Notes under the pieces: model-generated
What the model saw: only the letters and a program-made list of their open reading frames with translations
Told to the model about the DNA's origin: nothing
Databases searched by the model: none
Program-made: the position numbers and the translations under genes
Assembly (NCBI GenBank): GCA_003566995.1
Contig: PXBG01000151.1
Coordinates: forward strand, 17,061 to 81,060
Length of the DNA stretch: 64,000 bases
Direction: 5' to 3'
From: Syntrophobacteraceae bacterium
GTDB taxonomy: Bacteria > Desulfobacterota > Syntrophobacteria > Syntrophobacterales > Syntrophobacteraceae
Shown: positions 8,064 through 16,255 of the stretch, piece after piece
Layout of the letters: every line of letters starts with the position of its first letter
Position numbering within the stretch: the first letter of the stretch is position 1

Positions 8064-9404
8064 TCAGGCGTTCAGTGCCAGGTTTTCAAAACGGGTGTAG
8101 GCATCCATGTAGGCCAGTTTCACCTCCCCCGTGGGCCCGTTCCGCTGCTTTCCGATGATGATCTCGGCGATTCCCTTGTCGGGCGTGGTGGGATTGTAGA
8201 CTTCGTCCCTGTAGATGAAAGCGATGACGTCCGCATCCTGCTCGATGGCTCCCGATTCGCGCAGGTCACTCATGAGAGGCCGCTTGTTGTGGCGATCTTC
8301 CACTTTTCGGTTGAGCTGGGACAGGGCGATGACGGGAACATGGAGTTCCTTGGCCAGGCCCTTCAGGGACCTGGAGATGTCGGAGATCTCCTGTTCGCGC
8401 CTTTCAGAACCTTCCTTGCCGCGCATGAGCTGAAGGTAATCCACCACCACAAGCCCCAGGCCCCGGTCCGCTTTCATGCGGCGCGCCTTGGCCCTCAATT
8501 CCAAGGTGGAAATGGAGGGAGTGTCATCGATGAAAATGGGAGCTTCCATGAAAACCCCCGCAGCGGAAAGGAGCTTTCCGCACTCCTGCTGGCTGAGAAA
8601 CCCCGTTCGAATCTTCTGGGAATCCACCCGCCCCTCGGAACAGAGGAGGCGCATGGCCAGCTGCTCCCGACTCATTTCCAGGGAAAAAAAACCCACGGGA
8701 ACACCGCTTGTGAGGGCTGCATTGCGGGCGATGTTGAGGGCGAAGGCGGTTTTTCCCATGCTGGGACGGGCAGCCACAATGATGAGGTCAGAAGGCTGAA
8801 ATCCCGCCGTGAGCTTGTCCAGGTCGGTGAAATGGGTGGGCACTCCCGTGACCACCTCACGGTGTTCCTGAAAGCGCTCGATGGATTCGATGCTCTTTTT
8901 GACAATCTCCTTGATGGAGGAATAACTGCTGCGAAGGCGGTTTTCCGTGATGGCAAAAATGACCGATTCCGCATGGTCCAGAATTTCTTCCACATTCTTG
9001 CCGCCCCCATAACACCAGGAATTGATTTCGTTGGCGGCCTGGATCAGGCGGCGCAGCAACGCCTTTTCATTGACGATCCGGGCGTAGGCGGGAACGTTGG
9101 TGGCTGAAGGGACCGATTCCACCAGGGAAGCCAGATAGGTGGCTCCCCCTACAGCTTCCAGCTTATTTTTTTCACTGAGGAGAGAAACGACGGTCACCAG
9201 GTCCACCGGCTCGTTTCTCTCAAAGAGGTCCTGAATGACGCGAAAAATGAGGCGGTGGGCTTCCCGGTAAAATTCATCTCCCGCCAGGGTTTCCATGGCA
9301 GAGGGAAGCCCGGCGTTGTCAAGGAGGATGCCTCCCAGCAGAGACTGCTCCGCTTCCAGCTGCTGGGGGGGAACCTTCTTGAGTTCGTCCGCGATAGGGT
9401 CCAC
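8064..9404 (-). CDS. dnaB: Replicative DNA helicase
   Basis: Hexameric 5'-3' helicase of the replication fork, 446 residues. The N-terminal domain begins PPQQLEAEQSLLGGILLDN. The RecA-like domain has Walker A ARPSMGKTAFALN, then FSLEMSREQLAMRL, Walker B VVVDYLQLM and ALSQLNRKVE. GTG 9404 is taken as the start, 4 nt after the rplI stop. It is part of the rpsF-rpsR-YybS-rplI-dnaB order seen in many bacteria. No intein is present. Confidence 0.97.
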   Translation of the reverse strand: MDPIADELKKVPPQQLEAEQSLLGGILLDNAGLPSAMETLAGDEFYREAHRLIFRVIQDLFERNEPVDLVTVVSLLSEKNKLEAVGGATYLASLVESVPSATNVPAYARIVNEKALLRRLIQAANEINSWCYGGGKNVEEILDHAESVIFAITENRLRSSYSSIKEIVKKSIESIERFQEHREVVTGVPTHFTDLDKLTAGFQPSDLIIVAARPSMGKTAFALNIARNAALTSGVPVGFFSLEMSREQLAMRLLCSEGRVDSQKIRTGFLSQQECGKLLSAAGVFMEAPIFIDDTPSISTLELRAKARRMKADRGLGLVVVDYLQLMRGKEGSERREQEISDISRSLKGLAKELHVPVIALSQLNRKVEDRHNKRPLMSDLRESGAIEQDADVIAFIYRDEVYNPTTPDKGIAEIIIGKQRNGPTGEVKLAYMDAYTRFENLALNA

Positions 9405-9408
9405 GTCC

Positions 9409-9855
9409 TTATTCTTCCTTTTCCACCTTGACTTTCACTTCCGCCTGCACGTCCGCGTCGATGCGGATGGGCACGGTGAATTCACCCAGCTGCTTGATGG
9501 GCTGATCCAACTGCACCTGCTTGCGTTCCAGAGAAAACCCCTGTGCTTCCAACGCACTGAGAATGTCGGCGGCGCTCACGGAACCATAAAGCTTGTCGTC
9601 TTCCACCACCTTGCGGTTCAGGACCATTTCCACCCTGTTGATCTTCTCGGCAATGGAAAGCATTTCCTGGCGGACTTTTTCTCTCTTCTGCGCCAGCATT
9701 CTCTTGCGATGCTCCAGTTCGCGAACCTTCTTTCCCGTGGCTTCGGCAGCCAGCTTCTGGGGAAAAAGATAGTTGCGCGCGTAACCCGGGGCCACATTGA
9801 CCACATCCCCTATCTGCCCCAGAGAAAAAATGTTTTCCATCAATATCACTTTCAT
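9409..9855 (-). CDS. rplI: 50S ribosomal protein L9
   Basis: 148 residues. It begins MKVILMENIFSLGQIGDVV and continues with PGYARNYLFPQKLA, the L9 N-terminal RNA-binding motif, then the long helix and the C-terminal domain. The frame is open upstream, but ATG 9855 has GAGGAGA 6 nt ahead and starts exactly where L9 begins. It ends 4 nt before dnaB. Confidence 0.97.
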   Translation of the reverse strand: MKVILMENIFSLGQIGDVVNVAPGYARNYLFPQKLAAEATGKKVRELEHRKRMLAQKREKVRQEMLSIAEKINRVEMVLNRKVVEDDKLYGSVSAADILSALEAQGFSLERKQVQLDQPIKQLGEFTVPIRIDADVQAEVKVKVEKEE

Positions 9856-10005
9856 GCCTGTCTCCTCATTGTAATCTCTCTGTGTCACCTCCTGGAACCG
9901 CCATGTTCCCAATGGGTCTAGGCAGGCCCCAGCAAGCCTGAAATTGCGTGTTGAATCCCCTGCACCGCACATGGCAGCTCTTTCGAGCAGAACATTACCG
10001 GGGGC

Positions 10006-10980
10006 TCAGGTGCCTTCACCCTCCGCCGTGCTCTTTCTAAAGTCGAACCAGGTGTCGAAAAAACCCAACAGCATAACCCCCAGCGTCACAAACTGCTGCA
10101 GGAGGATGATCACAAAAATGACAGCCCGCAAGAATACGGGAAGATTCCACTTCTCCAGGTAGAAAACCGTCAGGGACAGCCCCTGAAAAAGATAAACAGT
10201 TCCCAGGACCAGCAGAAGGTTCAGGGCCACCACTTTCAGCGCCCCCACGGGCAGGAGAAGGGCAATCCCTGAGCCGATCACAGCCCACACGAGGGGCTCG
10301 GGCGCCCTCCACATGCTCCAGGCGGGCCATTGGGGCCACTCCACGTTGTGCATGAGGCAGTATCTTCTCGCCGCCAGAATGTTGAGCCAGGAAATCACGA
10401 GAAGCGAAGAAAAAACCAACCCCGGAATGACCCGCACCATGAGGGGAACGGCGGTGGTCAGAGATTCCTCCAGGGCACGGCTTTCGGGTGCATCGGGTCC
10501 CAGTTCCTGCACCATGGTGGAGATGGCCGCCTGAATGCTCCTTTCGAGGCGGGTGGCCACTCCCATGTCCCCATCCCTGAGGGCTACGTGAGCCAGCAAG
10601 CTTCCCAGCAGAAAAATCGCCAGCACGGGCACGGCAATGGTTTTTTCAATGGACCAGCCCGAACCCATTCCCATACTGATCAAAACACCCAGAAAAACAA
10701 AAGCCAGAAGAAAGGGCAGGCTTCCCGCAAGGCCCATGGGGGGAAACAGCAGAGCACTCAGCAGGGCCACTGTGGCCGGCAACCACAACCCCATGCCCAA
10801 CCCCCACCGGTAAAGGAAAAGAAGGGAAGGCAGAGGCGTGAGGATTCCAAAGAACAGGCCCACCACGGGAATAATGAGTGTTGAAACAAAAAGGAAAAGA
10901 GTAATCGCTGTGCCGGCGATGTACTCTTTTCGCGCGATGGGGTTGTGCCAGAGCTGACGGAAGCTATCGCTGAGGGCCAT
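10006..10980 (-). CDS. YybS-family (DUF2232) membrane protein
   Basis: 324-residue integral membrane protein with about eight hydrophobic segments: LFLFVSTLIIPVVG, LLFPPMGLAGSLPFLLAF, VPVLAIFLLGSLL, MVRVIPGLVFSSLLVISWLN, LLLPVGALKVVALNLLLVLG, and a last one near the C-terminus. Its place between rpsR and rplI, and its topology, fit the YybS/DUF2232 family, which resembles the S component of ECF transporters in some members. The function is unknown. It has no nucleotide-binding motif. Confidence 0.8.
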   Translation of the reverse strand: MALSDSFRQLWHNPIARKEYIAGTAITLFLFVSTLIIPVVGLFFGILTPLPSLLFLYRWGLGMGLWLPATVALLSALLFPPMGLAGSLPFLLAFVFLGVLISMGMGSGWSIEKTIAVPVLAIFLLGSLLAHVALRDGDMGVATRLERSIQAAISTMVQELGPDAPESRALEESLTTAVPLMVRVIPGLVFSSLLVISWLNILAARRYCLMHNVEWPQWPAWSMWRAPEPLVWAVIGSGIALLLPVGALKVVALNLLLVLGTVYLFQGLSLTVFYLEKWNLPVFLRAVIFVIILLQQFVTLGVMLLGFFDTWFDFRKSTAEGEGT

Positions 10981-11021
10981 AGGTCTTCATCAATACGGTT
11001 TTTGGGGAAACGTCGCTCCCG

Positions 11022-11267
11022 TCACACACTCTGTATGGCGGTGTAGGGAAGAAGAGCAATCTGACGTGCCCGCTTGATGGCCAGGGTCAGCTTTCTTTGA
11101 TGTTTGGCACAATTGCCCGATATTCGCCGGGGAACGATCTTTCCGCGGTCCGTGACAAAATACCTGAGAGTTTTGGAATCTTTGTAATCTATTTTCAGCT
11201 CGCCATCCACACAAAAGCGGCATACTTTCCGGCGATGGAAGGTGCGGCGTCTACGTTTAAAAGCCAT
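11022..11267 (-). CDS. rpsR: 30S ribosomal protein S18
   Basis: 81 residues, basic. RRKVCRFC is followed by [19 protein letters not shown] and [20 protein letters not shown], the S18 signature. CRFC and NC give the Zn-type cysteine set of the C+ form of S18. It lies 67 nt after rpsF. Confidence 0.98.
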   Translation of the reverse strand: MAFKRRRRTFHRRKVCRFCVDGELKIDYKDSKTLRYFVTDRGKIVPRRISGNCAKHQRKLTLAIKRARQIALLPYTAIQSV

Positions 11268-11334
11268 GGGGATTTCCTTTCTGATGATCGAACTCTAAAC
11301 ACGAAAAACCAGCGCTTGCCAGGCACAAAGGACT

Positions 11335-11778
11335 TCAGCCGATTTTCTCTTCCTGGTCAGCCTCCTCGGCGAACCCGGCAGGTTTTTCCTCTTCTTCAGA
11401 GGATTCGGCCCCTGCCTCTTCTCCCGACTCCTCCTCACCAGATGCCGGTTTTTCTTCCGGGGGAGCTTTCTCTTCCTTGGCGGGATCGAAACGATCCTCC
11501 AGCTTGACGGTGATGAATTTGAGAATCCGCTCATCCAGGCGCATGATGCGTTCAAGTTCGGCAACAAGGGCAGACTCACCCGAGTAGGCCATCAAAACGT
11601 AGAGGCCTCGCGTGCGCTTCTTGATGGGATAAGCCAGCTTGTTCTTACCCCAGGGTTCGTAGGTCAGAACCGTGCCGCCCTGAGAAGCCACAACGCCCTT
11701 GATTTTTTCATCGGCGGCATTGTTCATCTCTTCGGGCAAGTCCGGATCCATGATGAAAAAAGTCTCGTACTTCCTCAT
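11335..11778 (-). CDS. rpsF: 30S ribosomal protein S6
   Basis: 147 residues. The N-terminal 95 or so form the S6 domain: RKYETFFIMDPDLPEE, VVASQGGTVLTYEPWGKNKL and AYPIKKRTRGLYVLMAY. The tail from about 100 to 147 is a very acidic Glu/Ala-rich extension (EEESGEEAGAESSEEEE), longer than in E. coli. S6 tails are variable and in E. coli are modified with glutamates. The RBS AAGGAGGAA precedes ATG 11778. First gene of the operon. Confidence 0.97.
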   Translation of the reverse strand: MRKYETFFIMDPDLPEEMNNAADEKIKGVVASQGGTVLTYEPWGKNKLAYPIKKRTRGLYVLMAYSGESALVAELERIMRLDERILKFITVKLEDRFDPAKEEKAPPEEKPASGEEESGEEAGAESSEEEEKPAGFAEEADQEEKIG

Positions 11779-11856
11779 TCCGATGTTCCTCCTTGTGAGT
11801 TTGTAGCCCCTTCCGGCCGGGAAAGAGCAAGGAGCGATTTAAATGCAAAGTGCGTT

Positions 11857-11885
11857 AGCTAACACAATCGGTCAAATTCCGTCAA
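11857..11885 (-). promoter_or_regulatory. Promoter of the rpsF operon with overlapping palindrome
   Basis: On the minus strand TTGACG (11885-11880) and TTAGCT (11862-11857) are 17 nt apart. The -10 region is overlapped by the palindrome GTTAGCTAAC (11854-11863), which extends almost symmetrically to 16 bp as TGTGTTAGCTAACGCA. A repressor site is possible. The leader to rpsF would be about 70 nt. Confidence 0.45.
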
Positions 11886-11892
11886 GGCCTAT

Positions 11893-12288
11893 TTAAGGAG
11901 GCCCCCATCCCGGCTCCGCGGGTGCGAGGCTCCTTCCGGGCAGGTGGAATTCGATCATCACCTCGTCTTCCCGCGCCCACCCCAGATGTTCGCGCACCAG
12001 TCGCTCCTGGGCCCTTGGGTCGTTTTTGAAGTTCATGATTTTTCTGTAAAGCTGCTGATTTTCCTTTTGCAGGGCCAGAACCTTCGCCTCCAGCTCCGTC
12101 ACCTGCCCGCTTTTCAGACGGTGGCCCGGAATGCCGTGAGAAGAGAAAAAGATTCCGAGAAGGACCAGAAGGTTCAGCAGCAGCAAAATCACGCAGAAAA
12201 ACCTGATCAGCCCCACTCCCTTCCGGGAGAAACCGGCAGAGGCCATGGCCGGCACCGCACCCCTGGATGAAGGTTTTTCTTTTCCCAT
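11893..12288 (-). CDS. ftsB: FtsB/DivIC-like septum formation initiator
   Basis: 131 residues, a bitopic division protein. A cytoplasmic N-terminus of about 30 residues precedes one membrane segment (VILLLLNLLVLLGIFF). A periplasmic leucine-zipper coiled coil follows (QVTELEAKVLALQKENQQL), then DPRAQERLVREHLGWAREDE, the typical FtsB/DivIC end. In known systems it bridges FtsL and FtsQ to activate septal wall synthesis. Its ATG overlaps the TGA of the upstream ASKHA gene (TGATG), implying translational coupling to an unexpected partner. Confidence 0.85.
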   Translation of the reverse strand: MGKEKPSSRGAVPAMASAGFSRKGVGLIRFFCVILLLLNLLVLLGIFFSSHGIPGHRLKSGQVTELEAKVLALQKENQQLYRKIMNFKNDPRAQERLVREHLGWAREDEVMIEFHLPGRSLAPAEPGWGPP

Positions 12289-13991
12289 CAGAACCCCCCT
12301 CTTCCCCCTTGATCTGCCGGAATGTTCACCGACGGGAACAACCGGGGATCCGTGTGGGGCAAAAAGAGCGCTCCGCGGAACTCGTTCATGAACTCCACAT
12401 TCACGTTCAGCTCCACGTAAGTGATGCGCCCCGCCACATCCCGCACCTCGCTCAAAAGCGTGCGATCCAGAAGGACCATGACGGCGCCGTCCCCCGCAGT
12501 GTTTCCCACACCCTCATACAACCGGGGGGGAAGGTCGGGAACCATGCCGATGCGGATGGCCATGGCAGGGTCCATGTGATTACCAAAGGCACCTGCCACA
12601 AAAATTTTTTCCACTTCCTCCAGGTCCACACCCACCTTTTTGCAGATGACCTGGAGGATGGTGTACATGGCTGCCTTGGATTTGAGAAAGATGCCCACGT
12701 CTGCCTCGGTCACGAGCAGGTCCTGTCCGCTCTCCGTCTCGTCTCCCCATGCCAGCACATATGCGGGACCATCCTCCCTTTTCACCACCCGTGAAGTCCT
12801 CAGGCCCGTGTTCATGGTTCCCTGGACCGTCAAAATGCCGGCGCCGAACAGCTCCGCCACCAGGTCGATGACACCCGACCCACAAATTCCCCTGGGTTTT
12901 TCATTCCCCAGAACATGCCATCGGGGCTCCAGGGTGAGGGGGTCGATGCGCACGCGGTCGATGGCTCCGGGCAGGGCCACCATGCCGCATTCCATCACTC
13001 CCCCCTCCAGGGCGGGACCCGCAGCGCCGGCGCAGGCAACAAGCCAGTCCTGGTTGCCCAGAACCACTTCCGCATTGGTGCCCACATCCACCATCAGCTG
13101 GATTTCCCGGGATCGATGCATGGACGTGGCCACAATCCCGGCCAGAAGGTCACCGCCAAAGTAAGAACCCACATTGGGAAAGACATAAACGGGTGCAAAT
13201 GGATGCAGGGACAACCCCAGATCCCCCCCGTGAATCATGGGGAAGTGGTTGACAGCGGGAATATAGGGTTCCTTGCAGATGCCCGTGGCATCCAGGCCCA
13301 GAAAAAAATGACTCATGGTGGTGTTTCCCGCCACACTGAGAGCGCACACCTCGCCGGGCAGCGTACCGTGGCGCCGGGTGATCTGCAAAAAGGCATCATT
13401 GAAAGTCTTCAGGATCATTTCCTGCAGGGTTCTGAGGTTCTTCTCCTGGCGGGAGAAAAGAATGCGTGTGAGAATGTCTTCCCCGTGAATGATCTGAGGG
13501 TTGGGCACAGACAGCTGCCCCAAAACCTTCCGGTTTCCAAGGGCCCCCAGGTGAAAGGAAAGGCTGGTGGTCCCCAGATCGACGGCCATGCCCAGAATGG
13601 GTCCCTCATGGCCGGGCCCCACAACATCCATCAGCTCCCAGTGACCATCCCAGTAACTGAGAAGGGCGGTCATTTTTTGCCCATGCAGGCGAATCTTGCT
13701 CACCAGACCCGCCATATTCAAAAAGTGCACCCGCAAAGGGTCGAAACCTTCCATTTTCAGACGACGCATCACCCGGTCGAGTTCAGCGGTGTTGTCCCTG
13801 AGGGTCGGCCGAGGGAGTTCAAGAGCTGTGGTTTCAATGAGAGGCAACGGCTGAAGCCGGTTTTCCGCGGATGGAATCATGGGCCTCCTCACATGGTTGA
13901 CGAATGGCCCCGGTGACGAACTCTGAAGAGATGCGAAGAGCCGCCATTGAGGGGCCATCCGCACTTCGAATTGTAAGGTTTCTGTGCGCAT
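12288..13991 (-). CDS. ASKHA-domain protein, RACo-like, lacking the ferredoxin domain
   Basis: 567 residues. Residues about 45-130 resemble the linker and middle region of RACo-type corrinoid reductive activases (LPRPTLRDNTAELDRVMRRL). From about 140 there is an ASKHA ATPase fold with phosphate-1 AVDLGTTSLSFHL, DVGTNAEVVLGNQDWLVACAGAAGPALEGG, GICGSGVIDLVAELF and IFVAGAFGNHMDP. RACo proteins begin with an 80-90-residue [2Fe-2S] domain; here only about 45 cysteine-free residues take its place. ATP-driven activation of a corrinoid protein is the family role, but without the cluster an electron partner would be needed. The ATG is 6 nt inside a TTG-started frame. Confidence 0.75.
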   Translation of the reverse strand: MRTETLQFEVRMAPQWRLFASLQSSSPGPFVNHVRRPMIPSAENRLQPLPLIETTALELPRPTLRDNTAELDRVMRRLKMEGFDPLRVHFLNMAGLVSKIRLHGQKMTALLSYWDGHWELMDVVGPGHEGPILGMAVDLGTTSLSFHLGALGNRKVLGQLSVPNPQIIHGEDILTRILFSRQEKNLRTLQEMILKTFNDAFLQITRRHGTLPGEVCALSVAGNTTMSHFFLGLDATGICKEPYIPAVNHFPMIHGGDLGLSLHPFAPVYVFPNVGSYFGGDLLAGIVATSMHRSREIQLMVDVGTNAEVVLGNQDWLVACAGAAGPALEGGVMECGMVALPGAIDRVRIDPLTLEPRWHVLGNEKPRGICGSGVIDLVAELFGAGILTVQGTMNTGLRTSRVVKREDGPAYVLAWGDETESGQDLLVTEADVGIFLKSKAAMYTILQVICKKVGVDLEEVEKIFVAGAFGNHMDPAMAIRIGMVPDLPPRLYEGVGNTAGDGAVMVLLDRTLLSEVRDVAGRITYVELNVNVEFMNEFRGALFLPHTDPRLFPSVNIPADQGGRGGF

Positions 13992-14449
13992 GGACAACGG
14001 GTCACCTTGAATGACTTCTCACTCATGCGCTATAAGCTATCCAATCGACTGGAAAAAGAAAAGGCCTTTTTCCCCGGACCCTTCTTCCCCCGGTGAGTGC
14101 AACGTATTATTTTCTCTGACATTTTCACTTGACACCTTTTTGTTATTTTCGTAGTCTCGCAGGGATTCGCGCAGGCCGAACACAAGGCTTCCATAAGCTC
14201 TGTTTCGCTCACTTACATCCAAGGGAGCGATTCCCAAAAGGAGAAGGCAATCCTCATCAAGTCGCAGAAAAAGCTGCGGGCCCCATCCTGATTCTTCAAC
14301 TCACAGGCTGCCGAACGTCGATTTCTTTATCCTTTCTCATGTTTTTGGTGCGACCGGCGGAAAATGAAACGGATCAGCTGACTTCATCTGACACAACGAT
14401 CTATTTGCATGGCGAGATGCTCTATTAAGGACTAAGGACGGGGAAAAAC
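13992..14449. other. Divergent intergenic region
   Basis: 458 bp between the divergently read ASKHA gene and khpA. It holds a plus-strand promoter-like pair, TTGACA at 14129-14134 and TAGTCT at 14152-14157, 17 nt apart, about 290 nt before khpA. No convincing gene is seen; short frames here have no RBS. Confidence 0.5.
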
Positions 14450-14695
14450 ATGGAAGACATTCAAATCAAGGAATTGGTGGAAGTGATCGCCAAAGCTCTG
14501 GCGGAGTATCCCGACAAGGTTTCAGTGAGAGAAATCAGCGGCCAGCAGATTTCTGTGATCGAACTGAGAGCGGCAAAGGACGATCTGGGAAAAATCATCG
14601 GCAAGGAAGGGCGAAACGCTCACGCTCTGCGAACCCTGCTCAACGCAGCGGCGACCAAACTTCATAAGCGGGCGGTGCTCGAAATTCTCGAGTGA
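14450..14695 (+). CDS. khpA: KH-domain RNA-binding protein KhpA
   Basis: 81 residues, almost entirely one KH domain. The GxxG loop lies in [15 protein letters not shown], and [16 protein letters not shown] precedes it. KhpA-type proteins bind RNA, often as a dimer or with KhpB, and in several bacteria affect small RNAs and cell size. In many genomes the gene lies between rpsP and rimM; here it stands alone in front of a cysteine protein gene. The RBS GGACGGGG lies 6 nt before ATG 14450. Confidence 0.92.
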   Translation: MEDIQIKELVEVIAKALAEYPDKVSVREISGQQISVIELRAAKDDLGKIIGKEGRNAHALRTLLNAAATKLHKRAVLEILE

Positions 14696-14826
14696 ATTTT
14701 CCCGTGTGCACAGCAGCCTCTCTCCTTCACAGGAAGAGCTGAAAACACGTGGCAGGGACCGTTCCCCCACCCCGGAAGGCCCGGTCCCTGGGCACGGGGA
14801 ACAAGGAATGGAGGAGGGTTGCGTCT

Positions 14827-15120
14827 TTGAGCGACGAGAAAGAAAATTCCGTTCACAGAACCCCTTGCCAGCATGAGGGAGAGCATTCCCCATGTTTTGG
14901 AATTCCAGACCTTGTTTGCCCCCGGAACGAGGAAGGCATCATCGAGCCTCAGCCCGAGTGCGTCTCCTGCGCCCACTTGAAAGCCTGTCTGAGAAAAGCC
15001 GTGGAGGCTCAGGGTCTCGTGCGCGGAAGGGACCCAAACTCCCCCACCTCCAGGATCGCCGGCTTTTTCAAACGCTGGTCCCGCCGCAAACGGAGCCACA
15101 AGGAGCCGGACTCCTCCTGA
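14827..15120 (+). CDS. Small cysteine-motif protein of unknown function
   Basis: 97 residues from TTG 14827, which has GGAGGAGGG 8 nt upstream. The centre has six cysteines: CQHEGEHSPCFGIPDLVCP and PECVSCAHLKACLRKAVEA. The C-x2-C-x5-C cluster suggests a metal or Fe-S site. The C-terminus is strongly basic (RIAGFFKRWSRRKRSHK). A match to a named family was not recognised. The frame is open upstream to 14749, but that part has no RBS. It ends 23 nt before the glycosyltransferase. Confidence 0.55.
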   Translation: MSDEKENSVHRTPCQHEGEHSPCFGIPDLVCPRNEEGIIEPQPECVSCAHLKACLRKAVEAQGLVRGRDPNSPTSRIAGFFKRWSRRKRSHKEPDSS

Positions 15121-15143
15121 AGCCGCAAGGTCACCGTGGGGCC

Positions 15144-16253
15144 ATGAAAGACAAGAGAATCCACTGGGCGACGGAAACAGTCAGCACCGGCACAACGGGA
15201 TCAGTCCTCACATGTCCGCCCTCGCAAGCTTCCCGCCGCCTGCACCAGACTTCAAGCCCCTGCCCTTTACCCCGGAACGGAGGCAGAGTCCTGGCCATTC
15301 ACCAGGGAGCCCTGGGTGATCTTCTTCTGACCCTTCCGGTCCTGAACGGCCTTCACCACCACTGCCGGGTCCGTCTGCACCTATGGACCAAGCCCCAACA
15401 CGGGGAACTCCTGAAGGGCCTGCCCTTCGTTGAGGAGGTTTGCAGGGGAATGGAAACGGATCTCACCCCCTTCTACCATGATGAATTGTGGGAAAAGGCG
15501 CCCCTTCCCCATTTTTTTCAAAGGGCGGACGCCGTCATCTTCTTCGGTCAGAATTCCGCGCGTGCCGTCTGTCATCGCCTGTCGCAGCGCTTCCTTCGCC
15601 CTGTCCTGTGGATACAGTCCTTTCCCCGGGAAAACACGGTGCAAAGCGTCTCCCAGTTCATGGCGGACCAGTTTCGATCCCTTCAAATTCCCCTCGAAAA
15701 CATTCCCCTGCGGCTCAAAGCCCCCGATCATGTTTTCCCGGAACTGGAAAGCCGCCTGAGAAATGCGGGAATTCAAGAGGGCTCCAACCCGGTGGTGATC
15801 CACGCCGGCAGCGGGGGCAAAAGGAAGATCTGGCCCTTGAACCAATGGCTTTCCCTGGCCGCATGGCTTGAAAAAAAAAGCTCCCGGCAAGCGGTCACGC
15901 TCCTGGGCCCCGCGGACTCGCACCTCGCTCCTTTTGCCGGGGAACTGGAAAAGTACGGAATACCCTCCCTGAAAAACATTTCTCTTTCCCATGCCCTGGC
16001 TCTCATGAACAGAGCGTGCGCCTACGTGGGAAACGACTCGGGACTGAGCCACCTGGCCGCCCTGGCGGGCACCACGTGCATTGTCCTTTTCGGCCCCACC
16101 GATCCGAGAGTGTGGGCACCCCGGGGAGAGAATGTCCACATCGTCCGGACCAGCTGGGACGATGAGAACAACCTGAACCTTTCCCCTCCTTCCCCGGAAG
16201 TCTCTCCCCCCATGGAAGCCATTCAGAAGTTGCTTCTTCCCATCATCTCCTGA
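15144..16253 (+). CDS. Glycosyltransferase family 9 (heptosyltransferase-like)
   Basis: 369 residues, two Rossmann domains of the GT-B fold. The first starts RVLAIHQGALGDLLLTLPVLNG (the GDxLLTLP motif of LPS heptosyltransferases). The second has VIHAGSGGKRKIWPLNQW for ADP-sugar binding and YVGNDSGLSHLAALAGT followed by VLFGPTDP. Likely adds a heptose to the LPS inner core on the cytoplasmic side of the inner membrane. About 40 residues before the first motif are unlike the family, so the start could be later. It ends 2 nt from the convergent ligase gene. Confidence 0.85.
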   Translation: MKDKRIHWATETVSTGTTGSVLTCPPSQASRRLHQTSSPCPLPRNGGRVLAIHQGALGDLLLTLPVLNGLHHHCRVRLHLWTKPQHGELLKGLPFVEEVCRGMETDLTPFYHDELWEKAPLPHFFQRADAVIFFGQNSARAVCHRLSQRFLRPVLWIQSFPRENTVQSVSQFMADQFRSLQIPLENIPLRLKAPDHVFPELESRLRNAGIQEGSNPVVIHAGSGGKRKIWPLNQWLSLAAWLEKKSSRQAVTLLGPADSHLAPFAGELEKYGIPSLKNISLSHALALMNRACAYVGNDSGLSHLAALAGTTCIVLFGPTDPRVWAPRGENVHIVRTSWDDENNLNLSPPSPEVSPPMEAIQKLLLPIIS

Positions 16254-16255
16254 AA

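Noticed and set aside
14129..14157. Strong promoter for khpA
   Set aside because: TTGACA is perfect, but the -10 TAGTCT is weak and it lies almost 300 nt upstream; kept only as a note in the intergenic entry.
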